The notes below the pieces were generated by a model. The model did no database searches. It saw only the letters and a program-made list of their open reading frames with translations, and had not been told where the DNA came from. From contig OZ240207.1 of the NCBI GenBank assembly GCA_965197415.1, positions 1 to 64,000 on the forward strand: 64,000 nucleotides of DNA. Reading direction: 5' to 3'. The position numbers and the translations under genes are program-made. Positions 1-8,512 of the stretch are shown here, piece after piece. This stretch comes from DAOUJI01 sp965197415 (GTDB lineage Bacteria; Chloroflexota; Dehalococcoidia; Lucifugimonadales; JAGWBF01). Position 1 is the stretch's first letter, and every line of letters starts with the position of its first letter.

Positions 1-1
1 C

Positions 2-226
2 CTCAGCCACACCGTCAACTATGCCCACCTCTACAGGACCGTCAAGGAAGTGATGGACGGTACGCCTCGTAATCTTCTTGAGGCGCTCGCCCAGGAGATA
101 GCCGAGTCGTCAATGGCCCGGTTCCCGATTCAGGCAGTGCGCGTCAAAGTCATCAAGACCAACCCGCCCATAAAAGACTCAATCATGTCTGGGGCAGCGG
201 TGGAGATATACCGGACCCGGGCCTAG
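2..226 (+). CDS. folB: Dihydroneopterin aldolase, C-terminal part
   Basis: These are the last 74 codons of a gene that begins before the window. FolB converts 7,8-dihydroneopterin to 6-hydroxymethyl-dihydropterin and glycolaldehyde in folate synthesis. The visible part carries the family signature: LSHTVNYAHLYRTV (substrate-pocket Tyr region), NLLEALAQEIA, and near the end VKVIKTNPPI, all in the order expected for the C-terminal half of a roughly 120-residue FolB. The reading frame starts at base 2 and ends at a TAG. No other folate gene is visible downstream. The family call is firm; the missing N-terminus cannot be assessed. Confidence 0.88.
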   Translation, partial: LSHTVNYAHLYRTVKEVMDGTPRNLLEALAQEIAESSMARFPIQAVRVKVIKTNPPIKDSIMSGAAVEIYRTRA

Positions 227-275
227 GGCGCGTTCACATTAAAGCCGAACTCGGGCGCCAAAACCCCAAGCCTGC

Positions 276-430
276 CATTCCGAACGCAGTGAGGAATCTA
301 AAAATGTCGTTCGGAGTCATGCGGCGATTCGACTGACAGCCTCTTTCCTTGGGCCGCTGGGTTTCTGAGCGCCCCGGTTTGAGGACAAGGGCTTGAGATT
401 CCTCACTGCGCTGCGCTCCGTTTCGGAATG
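276..430. repeat. Inverted-repeat element (MITE-like, non-coding)
   Basis: The space between folB and the amidohydrolase (227-459) holds no credible gene. It holds an inverted repeat: the left arm at 276-299 reads CATTCCGAACGCAGTGAGG and continues to AATCT, and the right arm at 396-430 is its reverse complement except for an 11-base insertion rich in GCGC. About 96 bases separate the arms. Sequences of this type (CATTCCGA...GAGGAATCT) occur as dispersed repeats in many bacteria. A 66-codon minus-strand ORF here is made of repeat sequence and is not believed. Confidence 0.6.
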
Positions 431-459
431 ACATTAGAGGGGCCGGAAAGATGTAGGTC

Positions 460-1695
460 CTAGACAGACAAGTTGTCGACGTAGACCTTCCCCGCCTTCA
501 TAACCATCTTGATTTTCGACCTGTCTTGCAGGATGGTCACGTCCTTTAAGGGGTCGCCCTCGATGAGCAATAGGTCGGCGGCTTTCCCCGGTTGAACAGT
601 CCCGCTCTCTTTATCTATGCCCAGGCACTCTGCGGCCCACCCTGTGGCGGCTTGGATGACCTGCATAGGACTCATGCCTGCCGCCGCCAACAATTCCAGT
701 TCCTGGGCGTTGTTTCCATGCAACCAACCTCCGGCGTCGGTGCCGCCCACGACCTTCACGCCCGCTTTCAGGGCAAGTTGAATGCTCTCAATATGGTGGG
801 GTTGCAGATGTTCAGCCCGCTCTCGCCCATGGGGCGTGCCTTGTGTCCTGTGGTATACATATACGGTCAAGGTCGGGACGAAAAAGGTCCCCTGGTCAGC
901 CATAAGCTTGAACAGGTCCGGGTCCTGGTCCAGATAGCTGCCGTGCTCGATGGAATTCGCCCCTTCCTCGACAGTCATGCGAAGGCCTGGACCTCCTAAG
1001 GCATGGCACATAGTCCGCTTGCCATGGGCTTTTGCTTCCTGGACTAAGGTGCGAATTTCGTCCCGGCCGAACTCAACGTCTTTGGGTCCGTGGCCTGGCC
1101 AAGAGCTTGCCCCTCCCGTCGTGGCGAACTTGATTACATCGGCGCCGACTCTCACAGCCTCACGCACACACCGGCGCACTTCGTCGGGCCCGTCGGCCAC
1201 GAGCATAGGAAGCCCTGCGTTGTCCCCTATGGGTGGACGGTGCCAAGACGGGCTCCTCCGGTCTGCGAGACCTCCCGTTGGAGAGATGGGACTGGCAGCC
1301 ACCAGGAGCCGTGGCCCGTCGATAATGCCTTCTTCAACCGCATACTTGAAACCGGCGTCCAGCCATCCCGCGTCACGTACGGTTGTATATCCTGATTGCA
1401 ACGTATCTTCTATGGTCTGGGCAACCCTAAGTGTGCGGAGGCTGGCAGGCTCGTCAAGCCCCCATCGCCCCGCCAAATCGTAGCCTTGCATCGCCAGGTG
1501 GTCGTGGCAGTCTATGAGGCCCGGCAGCAGGGTGAGTCCATGTCCGTTAAAGGCCTGGGCGTCAGGTGGGACATCAACAGACGCCGTTGGACCAACTGCT
1601 TCGATGGTCCCGTCGCTGTTGATAAGAGCCGTAGTGTTATCAACCGGGTCGGAGCCGGTCCCGTCGATTAGCCGCACGTTTGTGATGGCCAGCAT
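460..1695 (-). CDS. Metal-dependent amidohydrolase
   Basis: A 411-residue amidohydrolase of the imidazolonepropionase/prolidase-like branch. The substrate is not known; the family cleaves C-N bonds in cyclic amides, dipeptides or similar compounds. The N-terminal beta strands (LAITNVRLIDGTG) and the HxH metal site (H64-D65-H66 in DCHDHL) are present. Further along are the lysine-containing strand DVIKFATTGG, the histidines in CHALGG and SIEHGSYLD, and the conserved aspartate in VGGTDAGG. The end, GTVQPGKAADLLLIEGDPL, is the usual family C-terminus. Length is normal and no signal peptide is visible, so it is probably cytosolic. It stands alone on the minus strand. Confidence 0.88.
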   Translation of the reverse strand: MLAITNVRLIDGTGSDPVDNTTALINSDGTIEAVGPTASVDVPPDAQAFNGHGLTLLPGLIDCHDHLAMQGYDLAGRWGLDEPASLRTLRVAQTIEDTLQSGYTTVRDAGWLDAGFKYAVEEGIIDGPRLLVAASPISPTGGLADRRSPSWHRPPIGDNAGLPMLVADGPDEVRRCVREAVRVGADVIKFATTGGASSWPGHGPKDVEFGRDEIRTLVQEAKAHGKRTMCHALGGPGLRMTVEEGANSIEHGSYLDQDPDLFKLMADQGTFFVPTLTVYVYHRTQGTPHGRERAEHLQPHHIESIQLALKAGVKVVGGTDAGGWLHGNNAQELELLAAAGMSPMQVIQAATGWAAECLGIDKESGTVQPGKAADLLLIEGDPLKDVTILQDRSKIKMVMKAGKVYVDNLSV

Positions 1696-1762
1696 GTCGT
1701 TCCCCCGCTCAGCATCGTTTCTCTATTGTACCTTGTAGTGGCCAGTGACGCTCAGGAGTCCA

Positions 1763-1797
1763 AAATAGAAGAAGCCCCCGATTATCGGGGGCTTCTT
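1763..1797 (-). terminator. Rho-independent terminator of the surface-protein gene
   Basis: A perfect hairpin GAAGCCCCCG/CGGGGGCTTC (1771-1780 with 1786-1795, five-base loop) is followed on the minus strand by TTCTATTTTG. It lies 25-60 bases beyond the stop of the minus-strand gene at 1821-2978. Confidence 0.8.
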
Positions 1798-1820
1798 ACG
1801 TTCGTCCGTCTGATAGGGCG

Positions 1821-2978
1821 CTAAACCGTGTTGTTCCTTCTCCTGTTGGATACGTACAGGACGCCTCCGCCGACGGCTATCAAAGCTAAGCCGATAAGCA
1901 GTATGGGAGCAATGGCTCCGGACAGGCTGGCGTCACCCACATCCGGCGGTTCGGGCGTCGGGTCTGGCGGGGGCGGCGGGGGCGGCGGGGGCGGGTCTGT
2001 CACGCCGAACACGAAGCTGCCCACGCCCTGAGATGCCTGGTACGCCTGTATTGCTCCGCCTTCTCCGGCTGTCGCCTCGACCGATCCGTTGGAGTTGGCG
2101 TCGACACCGTTCAATGCTTTCGCTAGCTTGTCTACTGCGTTGGCTATCTTACCGCGGGCCACCGTGCCATTCTCGTTAGAGACCGCTGACTCTGCGTTTG
2201 CCTGGGCCTGCTCGACCCATGCTTTAACGTTGGCCGCAGTGTCGGCAGCTTCCTGGGCCTTGGCTGCTATGTTGGTGTCGCTGGGGTCAGCAGCTGTTGC
2301 AGCAGAGGCTTGGGCCATTACCTGGTCTGCGTAACCCGCTATTCCGGGGCCGGCGGCTATCACGTCGAGGACCATCTGGGAGCCGCTGCGGACATCATCC
2401 AACGAATCGGCGTCCGAGGCCATTTCAGCGTAGGCCAAAGCCATCGCTGTCTGTGCTCTCAGTCCTACCGCCGAACCCATGGGCTCACCAACGTAGAGGC
2501 CACCCTCATAGGTTGGGTTCCCTTCGGCTGAGTGGACGAGCATTTGTATTTGGGCATAGGCGTCGCCGTTGAGCGCCAAGACGTAAGGTTTGTCGTCCGA
2601 CGGAGCCGGGTCTGAGTCATTGGCGGGTTCAACACTAATCACGAACGTGTGGTGTATGGACAGGATGTTGGAACCGTTGCTCGTAGCGAAGCTATGGTCG
2701 ACGGCGCCGTCCGTCACTTCGAACACTCCGATGCTCTGCGGGCCGTCGTCGGAGACAATCCAGCCCTCGTACACTGAGTCGGCGGGCAGAGCCGGGAGGT
2801 TGGACAGCTTGACGGTCAGCGTGTCGCTCAGGAGCTCGGAATAATTCGAGTCGTCACTGTCCGCGACAGTGACAGACCCTGTTACTGCCGCGTCTTGAGC
2901 CAACGCCACAGACATGGAAGCCAGGATGCCAATAAGGCCGACAATCAGAAAGATCCCGAGGGCTTTAGCCCGTGACAT
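1821..2978 (-). CDS. Secreted, membrane-anchored surface protein with anti-sigma-like domain
   Basis: A 385-residue protein with an N-terminal signal peptide (about residues 1-28, hydrophobic core then ALAQ). A beta-rich domain at about 35-135 contains LPALPADSVYEGWIV and SIGVFEV, which resembles the extracellular domain of RskA-type anti-sigma-K factors. An Ala-rich helical region (about 170-300) follows, then ten consecutive prolines in a flexible linker. One C-terminal transmembrane helix (about 350-372) and the basic tail SNRRRNN end the protein. This predicts an outward-facing protein held by its C-terminal helix, with no LPXTG sorting motif. RBS AAGGAGG precedes the ATG and a strong terminator follows. 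The RskA resemblance is inference; function is unknown. Confidence 0.7.
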   Translation of the reverse strand: MSRAKALGIFLIVGLIGILASMSVALAQDAAVTGSVTVADSDDSNYSELLSDTLTVKLSNLPALPADSVYEGWIVSDDGPQSIGVFEVTDGAVDHSFATSNGSNILSIHHTFVISVEPANDSDPAPSDDKPYVLALNGDAYAQIQMLVHSAEGNPTYEGGLYVGEPMGSAVGLRAQTAMALAYAEMASDADSLDDVRSGSQMVLDVIAAGPGIAGYADQVMAQASAATAADPSDTNIAAKAQEAADTAANVKAWVEQAQANAESAVSNENGTVARGKIANAVDKLAKALNGVDANSNGSVEATAGEGGAIQAYQASQGVGSFVFGVTDPPPPPPPPPPDPTPEPPDVGDASLSGAIAPILLIGLALIAVGGGVLYVSNRRRNNTV

Positions 2979-3141
2979 AGCGCCTCCTTAATTTAGCGGG
3001 GCCGTCCACGTTAAATAGGCCTATCCTGTAGTATAGACCTAGATAGCGGGTTTTCGCTCACAAGCTGGTGACATAGTATAAGAGGTTTGTCTACAACTGG
3101 CAAGGGCTGAATATAGCCGGATAAGGGGAAATCGTCGAGTG

Positions 3142-3170
3142 TTGTGCCTCCTGGGGAAAATCGCTATGAT
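3142..3170 (+). promoter_or_regulatory. Putative promoter of the FAD dehydrogenase gene
   Basis: TTGTGC (3142-3147), a 17-base spacer, and TATGAT (3165-3170) form a sigma70-like promoter 58 bases before the TTG start at 3228. Seen by eye only. Confidence 0.45.
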
Positions 3171-3227
3171 GCTTGCGTCATCCATGCCTGGCCGCGCCGC
3201 TCGGCAAATCCGCCTTGAGGTGATTCC

Positions 3228-4718
3228 TTGGAAAACCGTTTCGACGTAGTGGTTGTGGGAGCCGGAAACGCCGCTCTCTCAGCCGCCATCGCGGCCCGTG
3301 AACAGGGAGCCAGCACGTTGGTCCTTGAGAAGGCCCCAGAATACTTCAGAGGCGGCAACACCTATTTCACCGGCGGAGTCATCCGTTGCCCGTACAATGG
3401 CTTGGAGGAGATCAAAGCCCTCGTTCCCGACATGTCTGAGGAAGAGGAACGCTCTATCGAGGTGGGCAAGTACACCGAAAGCGACTTCTACGCAGACCTT
3501 ATGAGGGTCACCAACGGCCTCTCGGACCCAGTCATGGCCCAGCTGCTGGTGACCAGGTCCCTTCCCACCCTTCTCTGGCTGAGGGAAAAGGGTGTCCGGT
3601 ACGTCCTGTCTTTCGGCAGGCAAGCCTTCAAGGTGGGAGACGTATACCGTTTCTGGGGAGGGCTGGTTATCGAAGCTGTCGGCGCCGGCAAGGGCCTCTC
3701 GGACCAGCAATTCGATGTGGCCGACAGGATGGGGGCCAGCGTCAGGTATTCCACCAGGGCCGTCTCGTTGATTCAGGACCAGGTGGGAGATGTGTCGGGA
3801 GTTCGAGTCAAGGGGCCGGACGGGTTTGAAGACGTCGCCGCCGGAGCGGTGGTGTTGGCGTGTGGCGGGTTCGAGTCAAACGCGGAGATGCGCACCCGAT
3901 ATCTTGGGCCTGGCTGGGAACTGGCCAAGGTGCGGGGCATCCCGTACAACACCGGCGACGGAATACGCATGGCGCTGGATATAGGCGCCCAGGCCCACGG
4001 GCACTGGAGCGGCTGCCATGCCGTGGCGTGGGACCTTAACGCTCCGCCCTACGGCGACCGGGTGGTCACCGAGCTTTACCAGAAGCACTCCTACCCTCTT
4101 GGCCTTATAGTTAACGTAGAAGGCAAGCGGTTCGTGGACGAGGGCGCCGACTTCCGCAACTATACATACGCCATATACGGCAAGGAGATTCTGCACCAAC
4201 CCCAGGGCGTGGCGTTCCAGATATTCGATGAAAAGGTTAGGGACAAGCTGCGGGACGAGTACCGGATTCCCCAGGTGACAATGGCCTCCGCCGACACCAT
4301 TGGCGAACTGGCCGACAGGCTGGACATCGACCGGGAGGGCCTCGTTCGGACCGTGGAGGAATACAACAACGCGGTCCAGGATGGAGACTATAACCCGGCT
4401 GTCCTGGACGGAAAAAGCACAGCGGGCATAGACCCTCCCAAGTCCAACTGGGCGCTGCCCCTGGACACGCCGCCGTACATCGGCTACGCGGTGACCTGTG
4501 GAATAACCTTCACCTTCGGCGGCCTCAAGATCAATGAGCGGGGCCAGGTACTGGACTGTGAAGAGGTCCCCATACCCGGTCTCTACTGCGCCGGGGAGAT
4601 GGTGGGAGGCTTGTTCTACCACAACTACCCCGGAGGGTCCGGCCTGACCTCTGGGGCCGTGTTCGGCAAGATAGCCGGAGACAGCGCGGGCGAAGACTCG
4701 CTAGCTAGGGCCTTGTAA
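3228..4718 (+). CDS. FAD-dependent dehydrogenase, fumarate reductase/TcuA-like
   Basis: A 496-residue flavoprotein of the succinate dehydrogenase/fumarate reductase flavoprotein superfamily, closest in form to tricarballylate dehydrogenase (TcuA) or 3-ketosteroid dehydrogenase types. The dinucleotide-binding GAGNAA (residues 11-16) and an acidic strand end (LVLEKAPE) bind FAD. GGNTYFTGG and the C-terminal YPGGSGLTSGAVFGKIAG are the conserved FAD-contact segments, and TCGITFTFGGLKIN marks the substrate-domain junction. The start is TTG with GAGGTG upstream. The electron-transfer flavoprotein genes follow within 150 bases, so ETF is a likely electron acceptor. The substrate cannot be read from sequence. 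Confidence 0.85.
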   Translation: MENRFDVVVVGAGNAALSAAIAAREQGASTLVLEKAPEYFRGGNTYFTGGVIRCPYNGLEEIKALVPDMSEEEERSIEVGKYTESDFYADLMRVTNGLSDPVMAQLLVTRSLPTLLWLREKGVRYVLSFGRQAFKVGDVYRFWGGLVIEAVGAGKGLSDQQFDVADRMGASVRYSTRAVSLIQDQVGDVSGVRVKGPDGFEDVAAGAVVLACGGFESNAEMRTRYLGPGWELAKVRGIPYNTGDGIRMALDIGAQAHGHWSGCHAVAWDLNAPPYGDRVVTELYQKHSYPLGLIVNVEGKRFVDEGADFRNYTYAIYGKEILHQPQGVAFQIFDEKVRDKLRDEYRIPQVTMASADTIGELADRLDIDREGLVRTVEEYNNAVQDGDYNPAVLDGKSTAGIDPPKSNWALPLDTPPYIGYAVTCGITFTFGGLKINERGQVLDCEEVPIPGLYCAGEMVGGLFYHNYPGGSGLTSGAVFGKIAGDSAGEDSLARAL

Positions 4719-4766
4719 CGCTCTATTAACACCTTTGACAAGGTGGATTTGGAGCCTCCACGCCGT

Positions 4767-4795
4767 TTGACAGTGCCTGTGGGCGGCGCTATATT
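4767..4795 (+). promoter_or_regulatory. Strong sigma70-like promoter for etfBA
   Basis: TTGACA (4767-4772), exactly 17 bases, then TATATT (4790-4795). It lies 69 bases before the ETF beta start and downstream of the dehydrogenase stop, so etfBA can be transcribed on its own. Confidence 0.65.
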
Positions 4796-4863
4796 CTCGA
4801 TTGGCTGCCAATGTCGCCTATCTTGTCCATCATTCCACCCTTACGGTTTCCTTAGGAGGCCCC

Positions 4864-5664
4864 ATGCCCCTGAACATCATAGTTCTAGCCAAGCAGGTCA
4901 TAGACCCGGAGATGCCGGCCTCAGCGTTTCAGGTCGACCGTGAGAACAAAAAGGTAGTCACTCCCGCCTCCATACCGCCGGTGGTGAACGGCTTTGACGA
5001 AAACGCAGTGGAAGCCGCCATGCGGATTAAAGACGGCCAGGAAGCCAACGTTACCGTCATTTCTATGGGGCAGAGTTTTTCCCTGGACGTGATGAAGAAG
5101 CCCCTCTCCATGGGAGCCGACGAGCTTGTTCTCCTCAACGGAAACGAGTTCGAAAACGTGGCCGACAGTTTCTTTACGGCGTCCCTGCTCAGCGCCGCGA
5201 TCAAGAAGCTGGGCGACTTCGACCTGGTGCTCTGCGGGCGTCAAGCCTCGGACTGGGACAACGCCCAGGTGCCATTAGGGGTGGCCGAACTTCTGCGCAT
5301 CCCCTGCATCACCATTGCAAAGAACGTCCAGGTGGGTGACGGCAAGGTCACGGTGGAGAGAGTCGTCCCAGACGGATACGAGATCATCGAGGGACCCCTG
5401 CCGTCGCTGGTGACCGTGAGCAACGAGCTTGGCCAGCCCCGGTATCCCACCCTGAGGGGCATAATGGCCGCCACCCGCAAGAAGCCCACCGAGTGGAGCC
5501 TAGGCGACCTGGACGTGGACTCCTCCCAGATAGAATCGAAGCTCAATCTCGTAGACTTGTTCATCCCTGTGGTCGAGGCGGAGTGCGAGATTGTAGAAGG
5601 CGATACCGATGAAGAAGCCGGACGAAACCTGGCACTGAAGCTCAGAGAGGCCAAGCTCATTTGA
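4864..5664 (+). CDS. etfB: Electron transfer flavoprotein, beta subunit
   Basis: A 266-residue ETF beta subunit (FixA family), which with ETF alpha carries electrons from flavin dehydrogenases to the membrane quinone pool. The start chosen is ATG 4864 because AGGAGG ends five bases before it; a longer frame exists upstream but lacks an RBS. The N-terminus NIIVLAKQVIDPE, the ENAVEAAMRIKD segment, the family signature around VLCGRQASDWDNAQVPLGVAELL, and PRYPTLRGIMAA are all typical. Length is normal. It sits between the FAD dehydrogenase and ETF alpha. Confidence 0.93.
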   Translation: MPLNIIVLAKQVIDPEMPASAFQVDRENKKVVTPASIPPVVNGFDENAVEAAMRIKDGQEANVTVISMGQSFSLDVMKKPLSMGADELVLLNGNEFENVADSFFTASLLSAAIKKLGDFDLVLCGRQASDWDNAQVPLGVAELLRIPCITIAKNVQVGDGKVTVERVVPDGYEIIEGPLPSLVTVSNELGQPRYPTLRGIMAATRKKPTEWSLGDLDVDSSQIESKLNLVDLFIPVVEAECEIVEGDTDEEAGRNLALKLREAKLI

Positions 5665-5733
5665 TAACGTTGCCTGTCCAATGGGGCGGACGCACGTGAC
5701 GAATACAGTTAGATTCTCGGAGGTAGCAAACCC

Positions 5734-6723
5734 ATGCCTAGCGGAGTGCTAGTCGTAAGTGAATTGGACCAAGACGGCGTTAATTCCACCACGAGGGAGT
5801 TGCTGGCTGTCGGAAGGAAACTGGCTGACGAGTTGGGCGAGGAGCTGAGCGCCGCAGTCCTGGCGGGAGCCGCCGGAGACCTGGCCCAGACACTGTTCAG
5901 CCACGGGGCCGATAAAGTGTACGCGGTCTCTCATGACCTCCTTCAAGACTACCAGGCGGACCTTCAACTGGCCGCTCTAGAGAAAGTTTGCACCGAGGCG
6001 TCTCCCAACATCATTCTGGTTGGCCGGACTCTCATAGGGAGAGAAATAGCTCCGAGGCTGGCTTTCCGCCTTGGTGTTGGGCTTGCCCAAGACTGCCTGG
6101 AAGTCCGAATCGACGACAACGGACGGCTAGTCGCCAACAGGCCGGTGTACGGGGGCTCCTGCATGGCGTCAGTCACCTGCATGAGAAGCCCGCAAATCGC
6201 GGCCATACGCCCCAAGGTCTATGAGCCTTTGGAAGGTGATCCTTCCCGCTCCGGTGAGGTTGTGGACGTCGCCGTGGAGCTGGACCCGTCTATGGCAAAG
6301 GTAAAGGTAGTACAGGTGGTCAGGGAGGAGTCGGAGGGCGTCAAGCTGGAAGACGCCAGTATAGTCATTTCCGGCGGCAGGGGCCTTGGCGGGCCCGAGC
6401 CCTTCAAGAAGCTTGAGGAAGTGGCCGGCATATTGGGCGCCGGAGTGGGTGCTTCCCGCGCCGCCGTTGACTCCGGCTGGGTGCCTTACAGCTGGCAGGT
6501 GGGTCTGACCGGCAAGACCATCACTCCAGAGCTTTACATTACCGTCGGCATATCCGGGGCCAGCCAGCACATGGCGGGCTGTTCCGGGGCCAAGGTCATT
6601 GTGGCCATCAACAAGGACGCCGACGCCAATATCTTCAAGGAGGCCCGGTACGGTGTGGTGGGCGATTGGGAGAAGATACTTCCTTCGTTCACCGAGGCGG
6701 TCCGCGAGCTAGTCAACAGCTAG
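5734..6723 (+). CDS. etfA: Electron transfer flavoprotein, alpha subunit
   Basis: A 329-residue ETF alpha subunit (FixB family). The C-terminal FAD-binding domain is clear: VISGGRGLGG, then SRAAVDSGWVPYSWQVGLTGK, GISGASQHMAGCSGAK and AINKDADANIFKEARYGVVGD. RBS GGAGGT precedes the ATG. It lies about 70 bases after etfB and forms a two-gene unit with it. Classical ETF passes electrons through ETF-quinone oxidoreductase, which is not in this window. No extra bifurcating-ETF features were noticed. Confidence 0.93.
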   Translation: MPSGVLVVSELDQDGVNSTTRELLAVGRKLADELGEELSAAVLAGAAGDLAQTLFSHGADKVYAVSHDLLQDYQADLQLAALEKVCTEASPNIILVGRTLIGREIAPRLAFRLGVGLAQDCLEVRIDDNGRLVANRPVYGGSCMASVTCMRSPQIAAIRPKVYEPLEGDPSRSGEVVDVAVELDPSMAKVKVVQVVREESEGVKLEDASIVISGGRGLGGPEPFKKLEEVAGILGAGVGASRAAVDSGWVPYSWQVGLTGKTITPELYITVGISGASQHMAGCSGAKVIVAINKDADANIFKEARYGVVGDWEKILPSFTEAVRELVNS

Positions 6724-6771
6724 CGGCGGCCAGCGGAGCTCGATCATCCCAGGTCCGGAAGCAGGTAAGCC

Positions 6772-7983
6772 ATGTGGATAGACCTCATCATCGGAGCCTC
6801 CATATTCGGCTTTTCCGGGCTGTTGGCGTTAATCTTCAACAAAGGCATCTTCCCCCTAGTCCTCCGTTTCGCCCACTGGACGCCCACCGACCTGGATGGC
6901 AGGCTGCTGCTGTCCATCAAATTCCCCTTTACGTTGCTGCTTCTGATGCTCGGAGCCTACCTCGGTGTAAGCGTGCCCGTGGAGTTGAGCGCGAGGCAAC
7001 AGGACATCCTGGACGCGGCTGCTGTGTCAATGGGGATTCTTCTGGGCACCGTGGCCCTGGGTTCGATAGTCCCGACGGCGCTGAACTGGTACATCGAAAA
7101 CCTGTCGAAGGATTTGGAGAGCGGCTCAGGCAGTCGTCTGGTCCCCCTAGTGCGGCGGGTTTCCATGGTGGTGATATACGCTCTGGGCGGCATCCTCATC
7201 ATGGACCAGTTGGGCATCAACATCAGCCCTCTGGTTGCGGGACTTGGCCTTGGCGGGCTGGCTGTGGCGCTGGCCATTCAACCGACACTGGCCAACCTCT
7301 TTGCAGGGGCCTACGTGGTTACGGAAGGGCTGGTCTCGCCTGGCGACTACATCGAGTTAGAGGGTGGGATATCCGGCTACGTGGTGGACGTGAGCTGGCG
7401 CAGCACCCGCATACGCACCTGGAGGAACAACCTGGTGGTGGTGCCCAATTCACGCTTTGCCGAGACCATCATCACCAACACAGCGGCGCCGAGTGAAGCC
7501 GTCAACATCTACCTTACTTGTGGCGTCAGCTACGACAGTGATTTGGAGCAGGTCGAGCAGGCGTCCAGAGAGGTTATGGACGACCTTCTGGAGGACAATC
7601 CCGACGCCGTACAGGGGTACGGCGCCTGGTTCGGTTTCGACGCCTTTGGCGACTCCAACGTGGACTTCTGGCTCTTCATCCAGGCAAAGAACAGGATTGC
7701 CAGCTTCAGCCTCCAGTCGGAACTGATGAAGAGGCTCCACGCCAGGTTCACCGAAGAGGGAATCGTAATCAACTATCCCGTCCGCACGTTGCAGTTCCCC
7801 GAAGGCTGGGGCCCGCCACCGGGTTGGGGGCCGCCCGAGGGCGTGGCGCCTGAAGAGGGCAGGGCCGCCCAGACCCGCCCAGAGCCGCCGTCTCGGCGAG
7901 AACCTCGCGCGCCCCGAAGGCCCGGACGACGCCAAGGGACCTCAGGCCCGGAGGGCGGCGACGCCGAAGGACCCGACTTCTAG
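6772..7983 (+). CDS. MscS-family mechanosensitive ion channel
   Basis: A 403-residue small-conductance mechanosensitive channel that would release solutes on osmotic downshock. Four hydrophobic helices lie at about residues 3-23, 46-66, 83-103 and 122-142. They are followed by the pore-lining TM3 segment GLGLGGLAVALAIQ and PTLANLFAGAYV, then the MscS beta domain (GDYIELEGG, VVDVSWRSTRIRTWRNN, VVVPNSRFAETIITN). The last 55 residues are an unusual Pro/Arg/Gly-rich cytoplasmic tail absent from standard MscS. Its last bases are copied at the junction of the downstream lipoprotein duplication. Confidence 0.9.
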   Translation: MWIDLIIGASIFGFSGLLALIFNKGIFPLVLRFAHWTPTDLDGRLLLSIKFPFTLLLLMLGAYLGVSVPVELSARQQDILDAAAVSMGILLGTVALGSIVPTALNWYIENLSKDLESGSGSRLVPLVRRVSMVVIYALGGILIMDQLGINISPLVAGLGLGGLAVALAIQPTLANLFAGAYVVTEGLVSPGDYIELEGGISGYVVDVSWRSTRIRTWRNNLVVVPNSRFAETIITNTAAPSEAVNIYLTCGVSYDSDLEQVEQASREVMDDLLEDNPDAVQGYGAWFGFDAFGDSNVDFWLFIQAKNRIASFSLQSELMKRLHARFTEEGIVINYPVRTLQFPEGWGPPPGWGPPEGVAPEEGRAAQTRPEPPSRREPRAPRRPGRRQGTSGPEGGDAEGPDF

Positions 7984-7990
7984 AAACGCC

Positions 7991-8506
7991 TTGTACTTGA
8001 TAATAAGGCGGCCGACGTGGGCAAAGTCATATTTAGGGCTCGTAGTCGTTGTGGTTGGAGCGTTGGCGTCGCTGGCTGCTGTCGGGTGTTCTGCTTCTGA
8101 GGTGACAGAGCAGAAACAAACCCCGACCGGCTCAAATAAGGACGCAGAGCAAGAACTAACGCTGACCGGCCCCGATGTTATCCAGATAGGCTGGGAACAC
8201 GAACCGCCCCTTAGAAACAGCTCACGCCGGATCATAGAGGGTCAGGAGGTGGACGGCGATTGCCGTTGGGCTTCCGGCTTACTCCAAACTCCTAAAATCG
8301 TCCGTGTATTGGCAGTGGACCTGGAAAATTGTCTGGAGCTTATAGAAGAGGGGACCTTATCCGCAGAAGGCCACAAGTTTCACGCCGCGCAGCAAGCTAC
8401 TGAAGAGGCATTTATTGAAAAGCACCCGGAATATTATGGAAGCGGCTCAGTGGATGCGGAAGACGCAAACCAAACACCGTGGCCGGACGTGGAGAGGTCT
8501 AAGTAG
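7991..8506 (+). CDS. Small lipoprotein, copy 1
   Basis: A 171-residue predicted lipoprotein of unknown function. A hydrophobic segment (residues 14-32) ends in AAVGC, a lipobox-like site with Cys33. The mature part is acidic and contains TLTGPDVIQIGW, EPPLRNSSRRIIEGQ and a pair of cysteines (DGDCRW and ENCLEL) that could form a disulfide. The TTG start lies 8 bases after the MscS stop with no clear RBS. Compared with copy 2 there is a one-base indel in the first 40 codons, so the N-terminus is read in a different local frame; the start used is therefore uncertain. The paralog is at 9479-9994. Confidence 0.6.
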   Translation: MYLIIRRPTWAKSYLGLVVVVVGALASLAAVGCSASEVTEQKQTPTGSNKDAEQELTLTGPDVIQIGWEHEPPLRNSSRRIIEGQEVDGDCRWASGLLQTPKIVRVLAVDLENCLELIEEGTLSAEGHKFHAAQQATEEAFIEKHPEYYGSGSVDAEDANQTPWPDVERSK

Positions 8507-8512
8507 GACGAT

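Noticed and set aside
234..434. 66-codon ORF on the minus strand
   Set aside because: It lies within the inverted-repeat element and encodes no family-like sequence.
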